Shown here one piece after another: positions 11,758 through 24,140 of a DNA stretch of 64,000 nt. The position numbers were made by a program, and so were the translations under genes. The DNA comes from Cyanoderma ruficeps. Lineage: Eukaryota > Chordata > Aves > Passeriformes > Timaliidae. The DNA is taken from the NCBI GenBank assembly GCA_008694505.1, contig VZDJ01000219.1, positions 14,673,136 through 14,737,135 of the forward strand, written 5' to 3'. The notes beneath the pieces are model-generated. The model made no database searches and was not told the DNA's origin. It worked only from the letters and a program-made list of their open reading frames with translations. Numbering within the stretch: the stretch's first letter is position 1; each line of letters starts with the position of its first letter.

Positions 11758-12439
11758 CTGAAAGAGAGCCCAGGGGAGGGACAGTGAGCCAGTGCCGTGG
11801 GGATGGGGAGGTTCCTGGTGTGACAATCCCAGCTCAGCTCTCCCCTCTAAGATGCCATCCACACCCACCTCGGAGATTCCCACACCCCAGTAAAGCTCAT
11901 ATTTAAACTGTGGGGTAGGTGGCCTTGATTTACTCCCCTGGGCCACTCCTGTAGCAAGGTGTCTGTGACCTGGGGATTTTAATTGGCAGTGCCCAATCAG
12001 CCCCGTGCTCCATGAGCTGCTCCTGGCCCTGAGCTGTGTGGTGGCAGCTACAGGCTCAGAGCACAGAACCAGGATGGTTTGGGTTGGAAAAGACCTAAAA
12101 GACCATCGAGCTCCAGCCGCCTTGCCTTGGGCAGGGACAGCTACACCAGGTGGCAGCTGCCGAGGGGCTGCAGAGCAGCTGCTGCTCCAGGTATGAAACA
12201 CAATATCCATCAAGTGTCCGATAGGAAATACAACATTTATCAGAGGCGGGGCAGTAAACGGCATTATTTGGTAATTTATTGACTTCCCCCCAAAACAGAG
12301 CCAGATGCAGAGTGGCCATGCAGCTGCCAGAATCACCAACAGAGCCGAATTATTGCCTGTGGTTTGCACTGCTCAGCTGTGAGATTTCTGCAGCCCCCCA
12401 GCCTTCCCCATGTGTGATCCCAGGGGATCCCCCACTTAC
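11758..12439 (-). other. FGF1: FGF1 intron between coding exons 2 and 3
   Basis: 682-bp phase-0 intron with GTAAGT donor and CTTTCAG acceptor. It contains an old antisense CR1 fragment at about 12066-12145. The rest is unique sequence in which I recognise nothing else. Confidence 0.93.
12066..12145 (-). mobile_element. CR1 LINE fragment in FGF1 intron
   Basis: Contains ggatggtttgggttggaaaa, then gacctaaaagaccatcgagctcc, which is the reverse complement of a CR1 3' end. Short and degraded after about 80 bp. Confidence 0.7.
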
Positions 12440-12543
12440 AGAGCCGTAGAGCAGCCCGTTGGTGTCCATGGCCAGGTACTGCCCCGACTGGGTGCTCCTG
12501 ATGTGCACCACCCCCACGCTTTCTGCACTCAGCTGCAGCTGAA
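12440..12543 (-). CDS. FGF1: FGF1 coding exon 2 (residues 57-91)
   Basis: Middle coding exon of FGF1, 104 nt as I recall for the mammalian gene. It completes Ile57 and encodes [10 protein letters not shown], then [20 protein letters not shown], ending YGS. This is the central part of the beta-trefoil; the GQYLAMD segment is a signature of the FGF family. The acceptor is ...cccag at 12544. The donor is GTAAGT from 12439, directly after the TCT serine codon, so the next intron is in phase 0. Compared with mammalian FGF1 as I remember it, VHIRSTQSG replaces VYIKSTETG, a conservative change. If the following intron were retained, the frame would run only 29 more codons to a stop at 12350. Skipping this exon would shift the frame; a short human isoform is known to arise that way. 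Confidence 0.96.
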
Positions 12544-15500
12544 CTGGGAGTAAAAAACAAAACAAGTGAAGGGAAAATAGGAAATAGGAGGAAAAAAGAG
12601 CTGCCAGAAGGTTAGGGGGGTATTTTGTTGAAGTCTGGCTTATAAAGAGTTTATAGGAAACAGTACAGTGTGTAATAAAAGTGTCTCCTCGTACCCTCTT
12701 CATCAAAGAAATCCCACAGCCATCCTTTAGGAACCAGAGACCATTTTTTTCCCCTCTTTTACATCAAAGGAAGGGCAGCCTTTTGGTTACGATGCTGGAA
12801 TGGGACACAGGAGATTGGGGTTTTAATTCTGGCTCTAATTTACAAATTTCTCATGTGGTTTGACAAGACACTTAAGGAGTCACATATGAGGAAGTATTTT
12901 GAGAGCTAAGCCAGGGATGGGCAGACTGCAGATGCCTGCACTGCAAAGCCCCGATCCAAATCCAGCTGTCTGCTGCAGCTGGATTTATCCAGTGTGCTGT
13001 AGATGGAGAATGGGGAAATAGAGAAGGCTGTGGCTGCAGTGACAGTGACTTGCAAATTCCAGCTCTTCCCAGTGATCCTTCCCATCTCGTAGGCAGCTTT
13101 TCCCCCCTAAGATTTATAACAGCAATATTCAGGTTGCTTGGAATGAAGTATGAGCAGATGTCTCAGCTCCAGCTCCTTCCTTCCTGTTTACATTTAATTT
13201 ATTTATCCTTATTTAGATGAGGTAAAAGGCAATGTTACCTCTTGGCCTGGTGGAACACCCATTCCAGCAAAATCTTTGCTTTAATGGTTCACATTCTTCA
13301 TTTTTGGCATTTCCTGCTCAGCAAATGATAGTTAATTAGGAAATTGTGTGGGTGCAGGTTTGCAGGAATACTTGGCCCCCGTGCATGCCTGGTTTAGGCT
13401 GGGAATGTGCCCTGGGAAAACCCCAGCCCACCTGCATGCCCTGGGGTGCTGCAGACCTGGCTGAGGAGCAGGCCAGGGAGAAAAGAGGAAAATGGGATGA
13501 AAATGATGATAGTGCTCTAAAAGCTGTCCCCGAGCGAGGGGAGTGAGGGACTCTCCTGCTGGCAGTGGGGATGTTGAGAGGTTTGGCCATACAGGGAGGG
13601 AGAACAGTGGGTCCAGAGGAAGGAGCTTGTGCACTAAATTCTTACAGGTTCTCTTACAGGTCTGTACAGAGATTTCCTTCCATGAAGTAACGGGTTGAAA
13701 ACAAGAAAATGAGACTTTTTGTAGAGATGAGCATGAGCTTCATCCTGGAGAATCTGCAGCGTCCAGGAAAGTTTTCTTTCCATTCCTTGGTGCAAGCTTG
13801 GAACGCCCACGTAAAGGATGTGGGAAATGGATCCTGACGTGGGGCTGGACAACAAAGGCTTAGAGAGGGTGACTCCTTCTACTCTTCCTAGAGATCCTCC
13901 CTGATTCTGAGGCCATTTAGGAGAAGAATAAGAATTCTCCATATTTGTCTGGAACAAAATGCACATGGGCACGGGCTGTTTGCAGAGCACTGGTGCAGCT
14001 GGAACCCTGCTGGCCCCCACTGGCTTCCCAATGATCCGTGGGTGTTTCTGTGTCCTGTCTCTCCCTGGGGCTGGCAGGTGGCTGTCCCAGCTGGGTGACA
14101 ATATCCCACAGTGCCACTGATGCTCTGGGCTGCTCCTCGTGCACACCAGGCAGTGATGCTGAGCTGCTCCATCGTTTTCCAGGTGCAGGACCATGGGCAG
14201 CCACGGGTGCTCAGAGCAGGCTACATCTCATCAAGGCTGCTCTGCTGGCACACAGCCCTTCCAGGAGTTTCCTCTGTAAATGTTAGTGTGTTCCTATATC
14301 CCAGTTTATGAGATGGTTTACAGGAGGTTCCTTTCTGGCAGAGGTTTGCACACACGTGGCCCCAGGCCAGCAGGCAGGGAGGTGGGAGCGTGCTGGGACG
14401 CAGGACCTGCCTGTCCTCACTGCCCACGTGCAGGTGCAGCCTGGGGACCGCTCCAGGGGATGGGTTTGCTTTTCCAGAGGGAAAAGGACTGGGCTGGGTG
14501 ACAGCATCCCTGCTCTGAGACAGCAGCTTGAGGCACAGGAGTGGGCGTTCACGTCCTTGGTGGCTCCCCATGTCCCAGGAGATGCCATCCTGATCCTCAC
14601 CTCTCCTTCTGACTCCAGCAAAACCTCTGGGAAATGCTGCAGAGCCACTGCCTGAGCTCAAACCACCTCTCCTGGTGTGTCTGTGAGCCCAGTTCTGTCT
14701 CTTGCAGATCCTTTGGGTCACCATCCAGCCTTTCCCAGGGGTGTGAGGGTTATGTGCCGGGTTTATTCCTGGCTGGAGGCTGGAGCTGCAGGCTGTGTTT
14801 ATCCGGCCTCAGGGAGCTCACCTTCATCCACCCCCAGCACTGCCTCGTGCTGGGAAGAGTGTTCGTAATTAAAACTCGGCTCTAAACTGCCTGTCATTAA
14901 AACAACAATAGCGAGAGGAAAGGTTGACTTTGGGGGCAGAGGCCACATGTGTTGTTTGTGGTTTAAAGAAAATAAAAATGCTTTTCTTAGCACTTTGTAA
15001 GGGTGGCTTGGCTCCTCACAGCCCTTCCTTCTGACGAGATTGGAGCCTGGCAGGTGCCGGTCCCATTCCAGTAAATGTTCAGGATATGGTGCACCCAGAG
15101 GTGGCTGCCAAGAGCTGAGGGGAAGAGCCCAGCCCTGCTGCCCACGGAGCCCGGCAGGAGATTCGCTGTGTGACCTCCAGCTCTCCTGAGCGGTGCGTTA
15201 AAAAATCCTCTGAAGAGTTTTTGGTAATGCAAGAGCACAAAAAGCATAAAATTCCCAAGGATTCCTTGGCAGGACAGGACGGTGGCGTCGGCAGGAGCAG
15301 CTCCCCCCAGCAGAGGTCTCAGTGTCCCACGGGCTGGAGCCACCAGGGTCGCTGACTGCAGCTGAGGGGACACCCTGCCATAGGTGACCTATTAAATCGC
15401 TGTGGCACACGGATGACAACGCAAAGACAGCACAGAATTCCATGTGATGCTGTGTGTGTGGGATGCCAGGCTGCCCCGAGCCCTCCCTGCCAGGGCCAGC

Positions 15501-15829
15501 AGTGTCCCCAGCCCTGCAGTGTCCCCAGCCCTGCTGTGTCCCCAGCCCTGCTGTGTCCCCAGCCCTGCAGTGTCCCCTCTCTCTGCCTGCCATGAGCTGA
15601 AGCCAGTGCCAGATTTCATACTGCAGACGCCTATTTACATCCCTCACATCTACCCTTTGCCAGCACACACCTCACCCCTGCTCTCCGTGCGAGCTTCAGC
15701 TGCGTTCGGCCCCTGGGAGGTGTGCTGGCACACAGACCTCGGCCCAGATCCCCTTTTCCCCAGCTCCCCCCTTCCCAGCCGATGAAATCCCAGAGGAATT
15801 ACCCCAGGCAGCCCCCGGGGGATGCTCAC
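12544..15829 (-). other. FGF1: FGF1 intron between coding exons 1 and 2
   Basis: 3286-bp phase-1 intron with GTGAGC donor and CCCAG acceptor. It holds a 17-bp minisatellite close to its 5' end (15501-15577). The remainder (12544-15500) is moderately GC-rich unique sequence with no recognisable gene, RNA or transposon. Confidence 0.9.
15501..15577 (+). repeat. 17-bp minisatellite in FGF1 intron
   Basis: Four full copies and one partial copy of (a/t)gtgtccccagccctgc, 250 bp downstream of FGF1 coding exon 1's donor. Confidence 0.95.
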
Positions 15830-15998
15830 TGTGCTCGTCGCTGCGGTCCCTGGTGCCATCCACGGTTCCGTCCGGGAGGATGCGCAGGAAGTGCCCCCCG
15901 TTGCTGCAGTACAGGAGTTTGGGTTTCTTGTAGTTGCCAGCGGGCAGGTCGAACTTTTCTGTCAGCGCGGTGAAGGTGGTGATTTCCCCCTCGGCCAT
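15830..15998 (-). CDS. FGF1: FGF1 coding exon 1 (residues 1-56 plus first base of codon 57)
   Basis: First coding exon of acidic fibroblast growth factor, a heparin-binding mitogen that activates all FGF receptors. The reading frame starts [16 protein letters not shown], the diagnostic FGF1 N-terminus. There is no signal peptide, as expected for a factor exported by the non-classical route. Residues 22-29 (NYKKPKLL) form the known basic nuclear-localisation motif, and [15 protein letters not shown] begins the beta-trefoil core. The exon is 169 nt, which I recall as the mammalian length, and ends at a GTGAGC donor (from 15829) after one base of codon 57. The start is chosen because it matches the family N-terminus exactly. 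The frame stays open upstream to about 16412, but that stretch is intronic: a good acceptor (ctcttgcag) ends at 16016, leaving 17 nt of leader in this exon. Identification is very secure. Confidence 0.97.
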
Positions 15999-16015
15999 CC
16001 TGTGGCAGGGCCGGG
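15996..16015 (-). promoter_or_regulatory. FGF1: FGF1 leader remnant, splice acceptor and start context
   Basis: On the minus strand a pyrimidine-rich stretch ends in cttgcag at 16016. It is followed by 17 nt (cccggccctgccacagg) and ATG GCC. G at +4 supports initiation, and -3 is A (acaggATG read as a,g,g), so the context is adequate. The acceptor so close to the ATG implies that one or more untranslated exons lie upstream at higher coordinates, as in mammalian FGF1, where alternative leader exons splice to the first coding exon. Confidence 0.75.
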
Positions 16016-16679
16016 CTGCAAGAGAGGTGACAGCAGGGGTGACACCGAGCGCCGGGCACAGGCTGCTGCTGCTGCCAGGCTTTAAAGGCAGGCAGGGAGG
16101 GAGGGAGGGAGCCCGGGGGTCGCGGTGGGGACCGGGGGCAGGTGATTCACAGCCCAAGGTGATGCTCCCCCAGCGTGGGAGGCGGCGGGGGGCTGTCTCC
16201 TGGCTGGGTGGGGCTGGGCAGGAGCGACTCTGTCCTTTTAATTTTATCGCAGTGAATTCTGTTTTTGTTCTCCTTTCTATTGACGTGTGTGCTAAAATTA
16301 TCCACTCAGAAAACCGGCTTGAAAAACACCCGGTGTCTGATTGGAACCCGCAAGAGGCGGGAAGGGAGCCCAGGTAAAACTCTCTCTGCACTATTATAAC
16401 TCTCAAACACAATTATGACCAGGAATTGCAACACCCACTGCACGTCAGGTAGTAAATATTGCTCATCTCTTGGCACTCTGCAGCTCACCTGGCCCAGGAA
16501 CACACATGGAAAAGGTCAGGACACACGTTAGATGTGGTGGGAGATGAGCAAGGGGCAGGAGCTTTCACTGCCTGGGCCGAGCAGATTTACCCAGACACTG
16601 ATCAGTGGCTTATGGAAAATGGGAATTTTGAGTCTAGGACATGCCATGAATCAACCATCAGCATCTCAGTGCCTAAAGG

Positions 16680-16890
16680 GACTCCAGGAGAGCTGGAGAG
16701 GGGCTTTGGCCAAGGATCTGGAGTGACAGGACAAGGGGGAATGGCTTCCACTGCCAGAGGACAGGGTTAGATGGGATATTGGGAAGAAATCCTTCCCTGG
16801 CAGGGTGGGCAGGCCCTGGCACAGCTGCGGCTGCCCCTGGATCCCTGGCAGTGCCCAAGGCCGGGCTGGACACTGGGGCTTGGATCACGC
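16680..16890 (+). mobile_element. CR1 LINE fragment
   Basis: Sense CR1 3' region, about 210 bp. It starts with actccaggagagctggagag and continues through a dggacaaggggg-type block, a gggatattgggaagaaatcc block and a ggctgcccctggatccctgg block. It is truncated before the terminal 3' motif. It lies just 0.7 kb upstream of FGF1 coding exon 1. Confidence 0.85.
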
Positions 16891-19800
16891 TGGTCTAATG
16901 AAAGATCATATTGAAACCTCGTTTTGCTGGAGACTGTGGTCACAATCCATGTTTGAGCAGATGATGTGCCAAAACCTGAAGGCATCACCCGGCCAATCAA
17001 GGAAAGGTGCTGTGGATGTTGGAGGCTGAGAAGGGAGAAGTGCTGTCACAGAAGTGCCATTGCAGAGGTGGCATCAAGAGATGCCACAGGTGGGGCCAGA
17101 GCCCCACGGATATTCCAGGTGCTGTCATGTTTTTAGCCTAGAAACTACATTTAAAATCTCCCATAAATTCATTCCATCTTTCATACATGGAAAATGCATG
17201 TAGAATTTTGTATTGCTTGGAGAGAAGTGGATTTATGAACAGAAAAAGACATGGCACAGAATAAATCTAGATACAGGAAATTGCTTTAAATGTCATGTAT
17301 TCCCACAGCTATATTATGGGAAATATTTTATAGTCACTGTTTATATGTGTTTATAGATTGTAAAAATGTCTTTTCAGCAGTGAGTTGTGCTACTGGTGCC
17401 TTGGGATGGAGCCAGTAGCACACTGTGTGGGTTTGCTGTGGTGCTCGGAGTGCCCTGGCAGATACTGAGGGAGGCAGCTCTGCAGCACACACACTCACAC
17501 ACATGTACAGACACAGAGAATCTCGACACTTTTGGCTCTAAACTCTTTACAAACAGCTGCAAGAAGGGGAAACTACACCTGGAAATGGATCCCAGATGCC
17601 TGCAGAGAGTAAAAACCTCTGCAAGTTGGATTGCTAAAAGCTGAACCCCCGGAGATAAAGGCTGTGGCTGTTGGTGAGAGCAGCCCCCACCATTGCACCA
17701 ACTCTGGTTTGGACATAGACCTCAGGCCAGGCTCTCAGACAGCCCATTTGAGTCAGACTGGGATTTTGAGAAGTGCTTTCTGGAGTGACAACACAGGCTA
17801 TCCCCCATCTATTGCCGGGAGGTTGGGGATGCAGCCTCAAGCTCTGTGACCCTGGTGGTTTCCAAAGCAGGAGGTGCTAAATACAGACTCAAAATCTTTT
17901 TTTTTAACACCATTGTCAGGTGAAATTATTTCTTAGAGTGTTTGGTCCCTGCATTTATTTTTCTCTGCATATACTTTTCATGTAGTAGTTCAGTTTTCTT
18001 GCCACCTGCCAGCCTTTCTCTGAAGGAAAGTCCCCAGGTCACCCAGGGTGGGACACAGGGCTCTGGTCCTTCACTTCAATCAAGATCAGCAGCACTGGGT
18101 AATTTCCTAGAACCAAAGCTTTTCTTGAACCTTTATCTGAGGGTAAAAGGCACCCAGAAGTCTCCTGGGTTGATGGTGGATGGTATTGAGAGGGAAACAT
18201 CCCAGATCCAAGGGCTCTGAGCAGGATCTCAGCAAATTCTGCAGCCAGCAGGAGAGAGGAGCAGGCTGGATTCTGCCCACAGTCACCTCAGGGTCTGAGG
18301 GCATCTCCAGACAGCTTGACCAGAGCAGCTCAACTGGAAACAGCTTCATCATCAGTTATTTCCTCTAGGGTTATTTTTGCCATTTTTAGGAAGACTCCAG
18401 TGCTTGCCAGCTGCCCTGACTGCCCCAGCAAATCTCACCGAACACTTTTCCACTCCTCTTGTCTCCCCGTGCTAAATACTATCGCTGTTCTCAGACTTTA
18501 TGGCCATGGAGTCGTTCCTCTACAAACACCACCACTCATGGCCCTGCCATTACACTTTTGGCAGGAACACGTTAGGTTTTTATGGGAATTAAAAAGCACG
18601 AGTGAGAGAGAGAACCTGAACCAAAGACAACATAAAGGGCCTTATTTCTTTGGGTGGAAGCCCAACAATGCTATTAAATAGCTCAAAGTAGAACAGAAAG
18701 CTCTCTCAAATATGCAAAGCCGAGAGACACCACACTCCAGTGGTTATTGGGTGCCCCATGGAGAAAGGCAAATATTCCAAGAGGAGATTGCTGTAAGAGG
18801 GGAACGGCTGCTGACCAGGACAGTGATTTGGAGCTGAGCTGGAGTCTGTTTGTCCAGGAGCAGCTGTGCTTGTGGCTCCTCTTTCCTCCAGCTCTGTGTA
18901 ACAGCCTTGCTGTGCTGCCTGAGAGAAAACCTCCCCCCAGATGGATCCCCGGGAGCTGCACCCAGGGAATCTGGTCCAGGATAGCCCCAGCTCCATCTGC
19001 GGCGTGGGGAGCTGAGGGCACCCAGCTCTTTCTCCTGGGTGCAGATATCAGCACACCAAAGGATCAGAAATAATTTCTGAAGGTAAAAAAAGACTTAAGG
19101 AGTGAGTTAAACCCGAGTGTTCATCTGATCCAGGTCCTGCTGCGCCGCGGTGGCTGCGCTGTGCTGCTCCCTACAGCTCTGAGGGAGAGGAGCCCAGCTG
19201 GAATAGCTGTGAAATTCTGAGAAGTTTGGGGTCGGTTCCAAACTTTATCACTGGCCAAACCAGTGGCTTTGATGTGAAATCCCAAACTCTGCGAGCATCT
19301 GACTCTGAGCATCGAGGGCTGGTTGTGCTGCCAATGTCAGGCGTGTGAGCTCTGAAATAACAGCACACGCTGGGAGCCACGGGAGGACCTTTTCTCTGCT
19401 TTAAAGCTGATACAGATTCACTACACAGCACTTGTTTGCATGACAAAGGTGGTGTTGATGGAAATGCCGGGGATTCCTAATGGCCCAAAAGTTTTTTGCA
19501 TGTCAGAATTGCCAGGAAGTTTTGTGGCTGTTTTTTTTATGGCTCCTGTGGCACAAATTTGGTGGCCAGCAAAGGCTCAACCCAGAGGCAGCCAGCTAAG
19601 GTGAGCCTTTTTTCCTTAGGTATGAAATACCTGGCTACTACACGGAGGAAAGCAGAAGCATCTCACCTACTGGGTTAAAACCAGATCGGATTGACTCAAA
19701 TACATCAAGATTGTCCTTGGCTTTGGACACAATTTTTTATGTAAGGTTGGAATGAAATGTTCTGCATGGCCTCTGAGTGGCCGTGGTGATGAGAGGTGCA

Positions 19801-21290
19801 GTTAATCACAATTGTCATTTAGATGATCAGCTAAAGATCACACAGAGAACTCCAGAGAGATGAGAAGCTGCTAAACCCAGGAATCTCCTGAGGTTTTGTC
19901 CAACTGCAGTTAATGAGATCAGCGTCTCCTGAACCAGGCTCTGGTGAGTTCAGTGGAAACGCTCCAGTTGGTTTCACTTTGGGAAGTGTTATTTTCTCCA
20001 TTAAAGCAGAAATCCTGTTTCTTCCAGGAGGTGTGACTCAGCTGGGATCAGACAGCATCACCTCCTGATGGGCTCCCTTCCCATTCCCATTCCCACCGCT
20101 GGCTGCAGCCACCTGAACACAACAGTCGCTTCCCAGGCTCTTCAGACAGCCCATATGGGAATGGAAAGCACTTACAATAGGTAGAATATTTTTAAGGAAT
20201 TCAGACTCTGAGTTGCCTTTCACAGGGATTTCTGTGGGCTTTAGGGTGATCTGAGATCTACCCGGGCATGTGGAACAAACACCTCTCAGATAAACAGGGA
20301 TTTTATTAATCATAATTTTTTAGAGAACCATTTCATGGGATGGATTTCCTCACCCAGGAAAGGGTTAGAGACCAGGCAGAGGTTTCCTCACGCTCTGGTT
20401 GCTGCAGGAGCAGCTCGGTGGGTCTGGGGTTATCATCAGCATGGGCAGCCTGCAAGGGCTGCCTCCCCTCCCCAGGGCTGGTAGTGCAAGGCACAGCTGG
20501 AATTCCTTGGACTGTACATCCTCTTAGAAGGACTTAATAAATGATTAGGCAAAGCATATGATAAATATGTAACAGATCACTCTGTGAGTATCAGTGGAAT
20601 GCATTGGCTCGTTTCTAGTCTTGTTTATGGCCAGGCGATTTTATCTCTAGTCATGTGATTAACTGCTTAATGAAATATTTATCAGCCAGATTTTACCCTT
20701 TGCAAGTGGAATATGTTGAGTGAAGTGCGACCAAAAGCATAAAAATCAATTTAACTAATGCCTGCTGTCATCATCTCCTGCTCTCCAGGAGAAAACAGCC
20801 ATTCCCCTCCGTCACACGGGATTTGTGGCAGGTAAAACACAGGGGCTGTAAAGCTGAAACTTCAGCAGTTTCTTGAGTGGGTGTCACTAATGGCTGATGA
20901 CCAACCCAGCAGCTTCACGGGAGGGGCAGGGTTAACCCAGCCCTGTGCCCTCGGGGGTGCCCAGGGGGAAGCCCCAGAGCCAGGTGTGGCCTTTCCAGAG
21001 CTCTGAGCCAGGACACCCCAGCTGGGACAGCCAGTGCAACATCCCCCCGAGCCGGCGATGTCCGTGGGGAGACAGGAAAACCAGGAGAACCCTCCACTTT
21101 CTAATTACCTTCCCTCCGCTCCCACCTCCCACCCACGGCCCTTTGCCATCCGGTGATTAACTTAATTGCAGCGCCAGCTCCAGGAGCCAGTCCAGACCCA
21201 GAACAGGAGCTTTGCCAGGAAGGTTTTGCCCCTGTGTCCTGCCTGAGTTCGGACCCAGAGCAGGGACACGAACCTGAGCAGGAGCACACA

Positions 21291-21353
21291 CAGATCCCAC
21301 AGATCCCACAGATCCCAGAGATCCCACAGATCCCACAGATTCCACAGATCCCC
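21291..21353 (+). repeat. 9-bp repeat, 7 copies
   Basis: Seven exact-length copies of cagatccca with three variant positions. In one frame it encodes repeated IPQ, which is not a gene. Confidence 0.95.
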
Positions 21354-22254
21354 CTGCCTCGTGTCCCGGATCGGAGCCTGGCCTGCCAGAGCCAGCCGGA
21401 CGTGTGGGACCCGCTGGATGGGAAGAACACCCCGGGCAGAGAATCCCCAAAGCTCCGTCCCTCCAGCCGAGGCTGGGCTGGGGGATGTGCCGCTCCCAGG
21501 GGACACCTCTGGCCTTTGCAGCGGAGGCCAGGCAAGCACCGCGGGCTTCCCCTCCCCTGCAGGATGCAGCAGGTCCCGCCTGCCCTTTCCAGGCGCCCTC
21601 TCCCTCTCCCAGGCGTGTGTCCAGCCCAGCGCAGAGCATCGTCCCTGCCCCTGTGCTCTGCTGCCTCTCAGCACGCCGAGCCGGCTGGGGGCAGCCACTG
21701 ACGGGTGCCTCGAGTGACCCCAGCCTCACCCGTCACCCGAGGAGGGTGGCTCTGTGCTGCCGAAGCTGCTGAGGACTCAGGGGCGATGCACCAGGCACAG
21801 GAACCTTGTTTTGGGTTTGCCACCTTGGTTATGGGCAGGGCTGTGGGCACCTCTCCTCCCTGGATCTGCCTGTGCTTGGCTTCCCCGGGAAAGGCGTCCA
21901 GAGGGAGGGGAAACCATGGGAGATGCAGCTGGGAAGGTGCTGGCTGAGGTGTTTAGTGGTTCTATGAAAACCCCTGGGGGCAGGGGCGCTCCGTGTGCCC
22001 CTTGGCTCCTGCTCAGCAGCCCCCAGACTGGGGGGCCCTGCAGTGGGGTCCCATCCCTGCCCAGCACCTGCTGCGGGTTCCTGGGGACAGGAGGTAAAGC
22101 TGGTGGCACTCCAGCCGACTCTCCAGTGTCCCCACCCCCTGCCAGCCACCCCCGCTGTCCGTGCAGGACACTGGGCACAGAGTCAGACCACAGAGCCCTG
22201 GCTGTGGTGTCGGGGCTGGCGCTGCAGGTGTGGCTGCCCCGCACACCCAAGGAC

Positions 22255-22284
22255 AGACAGATGGACAGATGGACAGATGGATGA
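22255..22284 (+). repeat. Short gatggaca repeat
   Basis: Three to four copies of an 8-bp unit. Confidence 0.85.
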
Positions 22285-23985
22285 TGCCCAGAGACAAACT
22301 GCAGCCCCAGAAGTTCCCCCAGTGCTGTTAATCCAGGCAGTGCTCTGGCTCTGCTGTTGCACCCTGAGCCCTCCAACCCCACCCCTGTTGAGGTACGTGC
22401 CTGTCACTGTCCTGGTCACCCTGGGCCAGCCCTCAGCGCTCAGACGGCTCCAACACCTCCCAGGCTGCTGCTGCTGCTCGTGGGGCTGGAGCTGGGAGCA
22501 AAGAGCAGGAGTGCTCACACGGTGTCAGGCAGCACTTCCTGCAGCTGGCCCTCTGAAGGGTGGCCAAGCCCAGCCGAGGGTTGGCTCCAGCTTCAAAACT
22601 GGGATTTGAGTTTGGGCTCAGCCTTTGTGCCGTGTCCTTCCCCAGAGAAGCAGAGGAGGCTGGAATCGAGGGTTTCATCTCCAGGCCAAGTGAAACCCCA
22701 CATCCATCCTGGTGGTTAACCATCAGTAGACGTATCATCGCTCAGAAATCCAACTTCCTCCAGCACAGCCTCGGTCTGGGCTGTTCCAAGGAAAATCACT
22801 TGGTTTCTGGGCTCACCATAAGCTCAGCAATGATTTACTATGAAAATGTGCAGGGAGTCAGTGGTGTTCATGCTGCAGTGTTTGTGTAAGGGTTATACAG
22901 CTGCTCTTTTTAACATCTAAGTGAGACTGGCTGCAAGAATCCTGTTCTTAATTCTGTTGCCCAATGTCTTATTTTAAATTCAGTCTCTAGTATCCCTGGA
23001 TGCTGACTCCTGGGTTTTTTCCTCCAACTGCCTGAGTAAGGAGCTTAAGCTGTTGCTCAATAACAGCAAGATAAAAGCTTGAGCTAATAGTGGCTATTAT
23101 CAGGAACATCCTCCAATAAATAATAATTTTCTTATTTGCATGACTTTGGGACTGGGGAAAATGCCTTCCAGTGAAAAAACTGCAGCATGTAGGAGTGGGC
23201 AAGGAGTGTTTCAGATGAAAGATCAGAGTAAGGCCAGCTCAGGGCTGAATCTTGTTAAATGCAGAAAAAGCCTGGAATTAGTGTGGCTAAGTGGTCACTG
23301 GAGTAAACTAGGGAGAGCAGCCGTGCACCTCCACCTCTTGTGGTCTGTAGAGCCAGACAGGTCACTGCTTTGGTCTGTGTCCTTCAGGCACAAACTGGGG
23401 AATTCTCAGTTGTGGCAGGGGGTGGCTCTGGAGGTCATGGACATGGAGCTCTCTGTGTCACCCTCAGCTCTGGCCTGGGAAGGAGCCTGAGTCACTCACT
23501 GGGACCAGACCTCGTGGAAGGTACAGCCCTAATTCTGGTCCTGCTGTCCCAGACGGGGACACAAGGAGACACCTGTGTCCCTGCAGGGCTGGGCACCTGT
23601 TTGGTCCTCGCTGTGACACGTGTGACCACAGGCTGTGTGACAACAGCAGGAGCAGGCAGTGCTGCCACCCTGCTCCAAGGAAAACAGAGCCCTGCCTCGG
23701 GTTTCCATTACAGAGCCCTCAGAGGGAAGGGGATGTTTTTTGGATGCTCTCCAGCCCCTTCTCATCTCTGTAAACAACAAAGCACCACAAAGGGCACAGT
23801 GCAGGGCAGAAGGCTGCAATTTTAACAAGCTGCTGAGCCTCAGCCCCCGAGGTCTCACCCACGCTGGCTATTTCCAGCTCCCCCGTGGGCAGTTGAGAGA
23901 CACCGCGGTGTTTGTTGTGCCCTGTGTTTCCACAGCTGCTTCCAGGGAAAGCTGTGGGGCCAGGCTGCCCCACAGGGATCACCCA

Positions 23986-24140
23986 AGGATCATAGTTTGG
24001 GTTGAAGGGACCTTAAAACTCATCCAGTGCCACCCCTGCCATGGGCAGGGACACCTCCCACTGTCCCAGGCTGCTCCAAGCCCCAGTGTCCAACCTGGCC
24101 TTGGGCACTGCCAGGGATCCAGGGGCAGCCCCAGCTGCTG
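23986..24140 (-). mobile_element. CR1 LINE fragment
   Basis: Antisense CR1. It shows catagtttgggttgaaggga, then ccatgggcagggacacctcc, then ctggccttgggcactgccag. About 155 bp, near the subfamily seen at 44110. Confidence 0.85.

Larger units (their letters stand above)
16891..23985. other. FGF1 5' region, no gene seen
   Basis: Mostly unique sequence. Contains a CA-rich stretch (17485-17515), the 21291 repeat, a gatggaca repeat (22255-22284), and an AT-rich repeat-free block (20530-20770). No recognisable exon. It would be intronic if FGF1 leader exons lie further upstream. Confidence 0.55.

Noticed and set aside
11758..12369. Open frame running from the FGF1 intron into exon 3 as a separate 268-residue protein
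   Set aside because: The intronic part contains a CR1 relic and has no recognisable domain; exon 3 has a standard acceptor.
15999..16412. N-terminal extension of FGF1 in the open frame upstream of its ATG
   Set aside because: A good splice acceptor lies at 16016 and the extension has no similarity to any FGF; family members start at this Met.
21153..21729. Overlapping open frames of 178-190 codons around 21.2-21.7 kb
   Set aside because: Both strands are open at once because of GC richness and the 9-bp repeat; no family resemblance.
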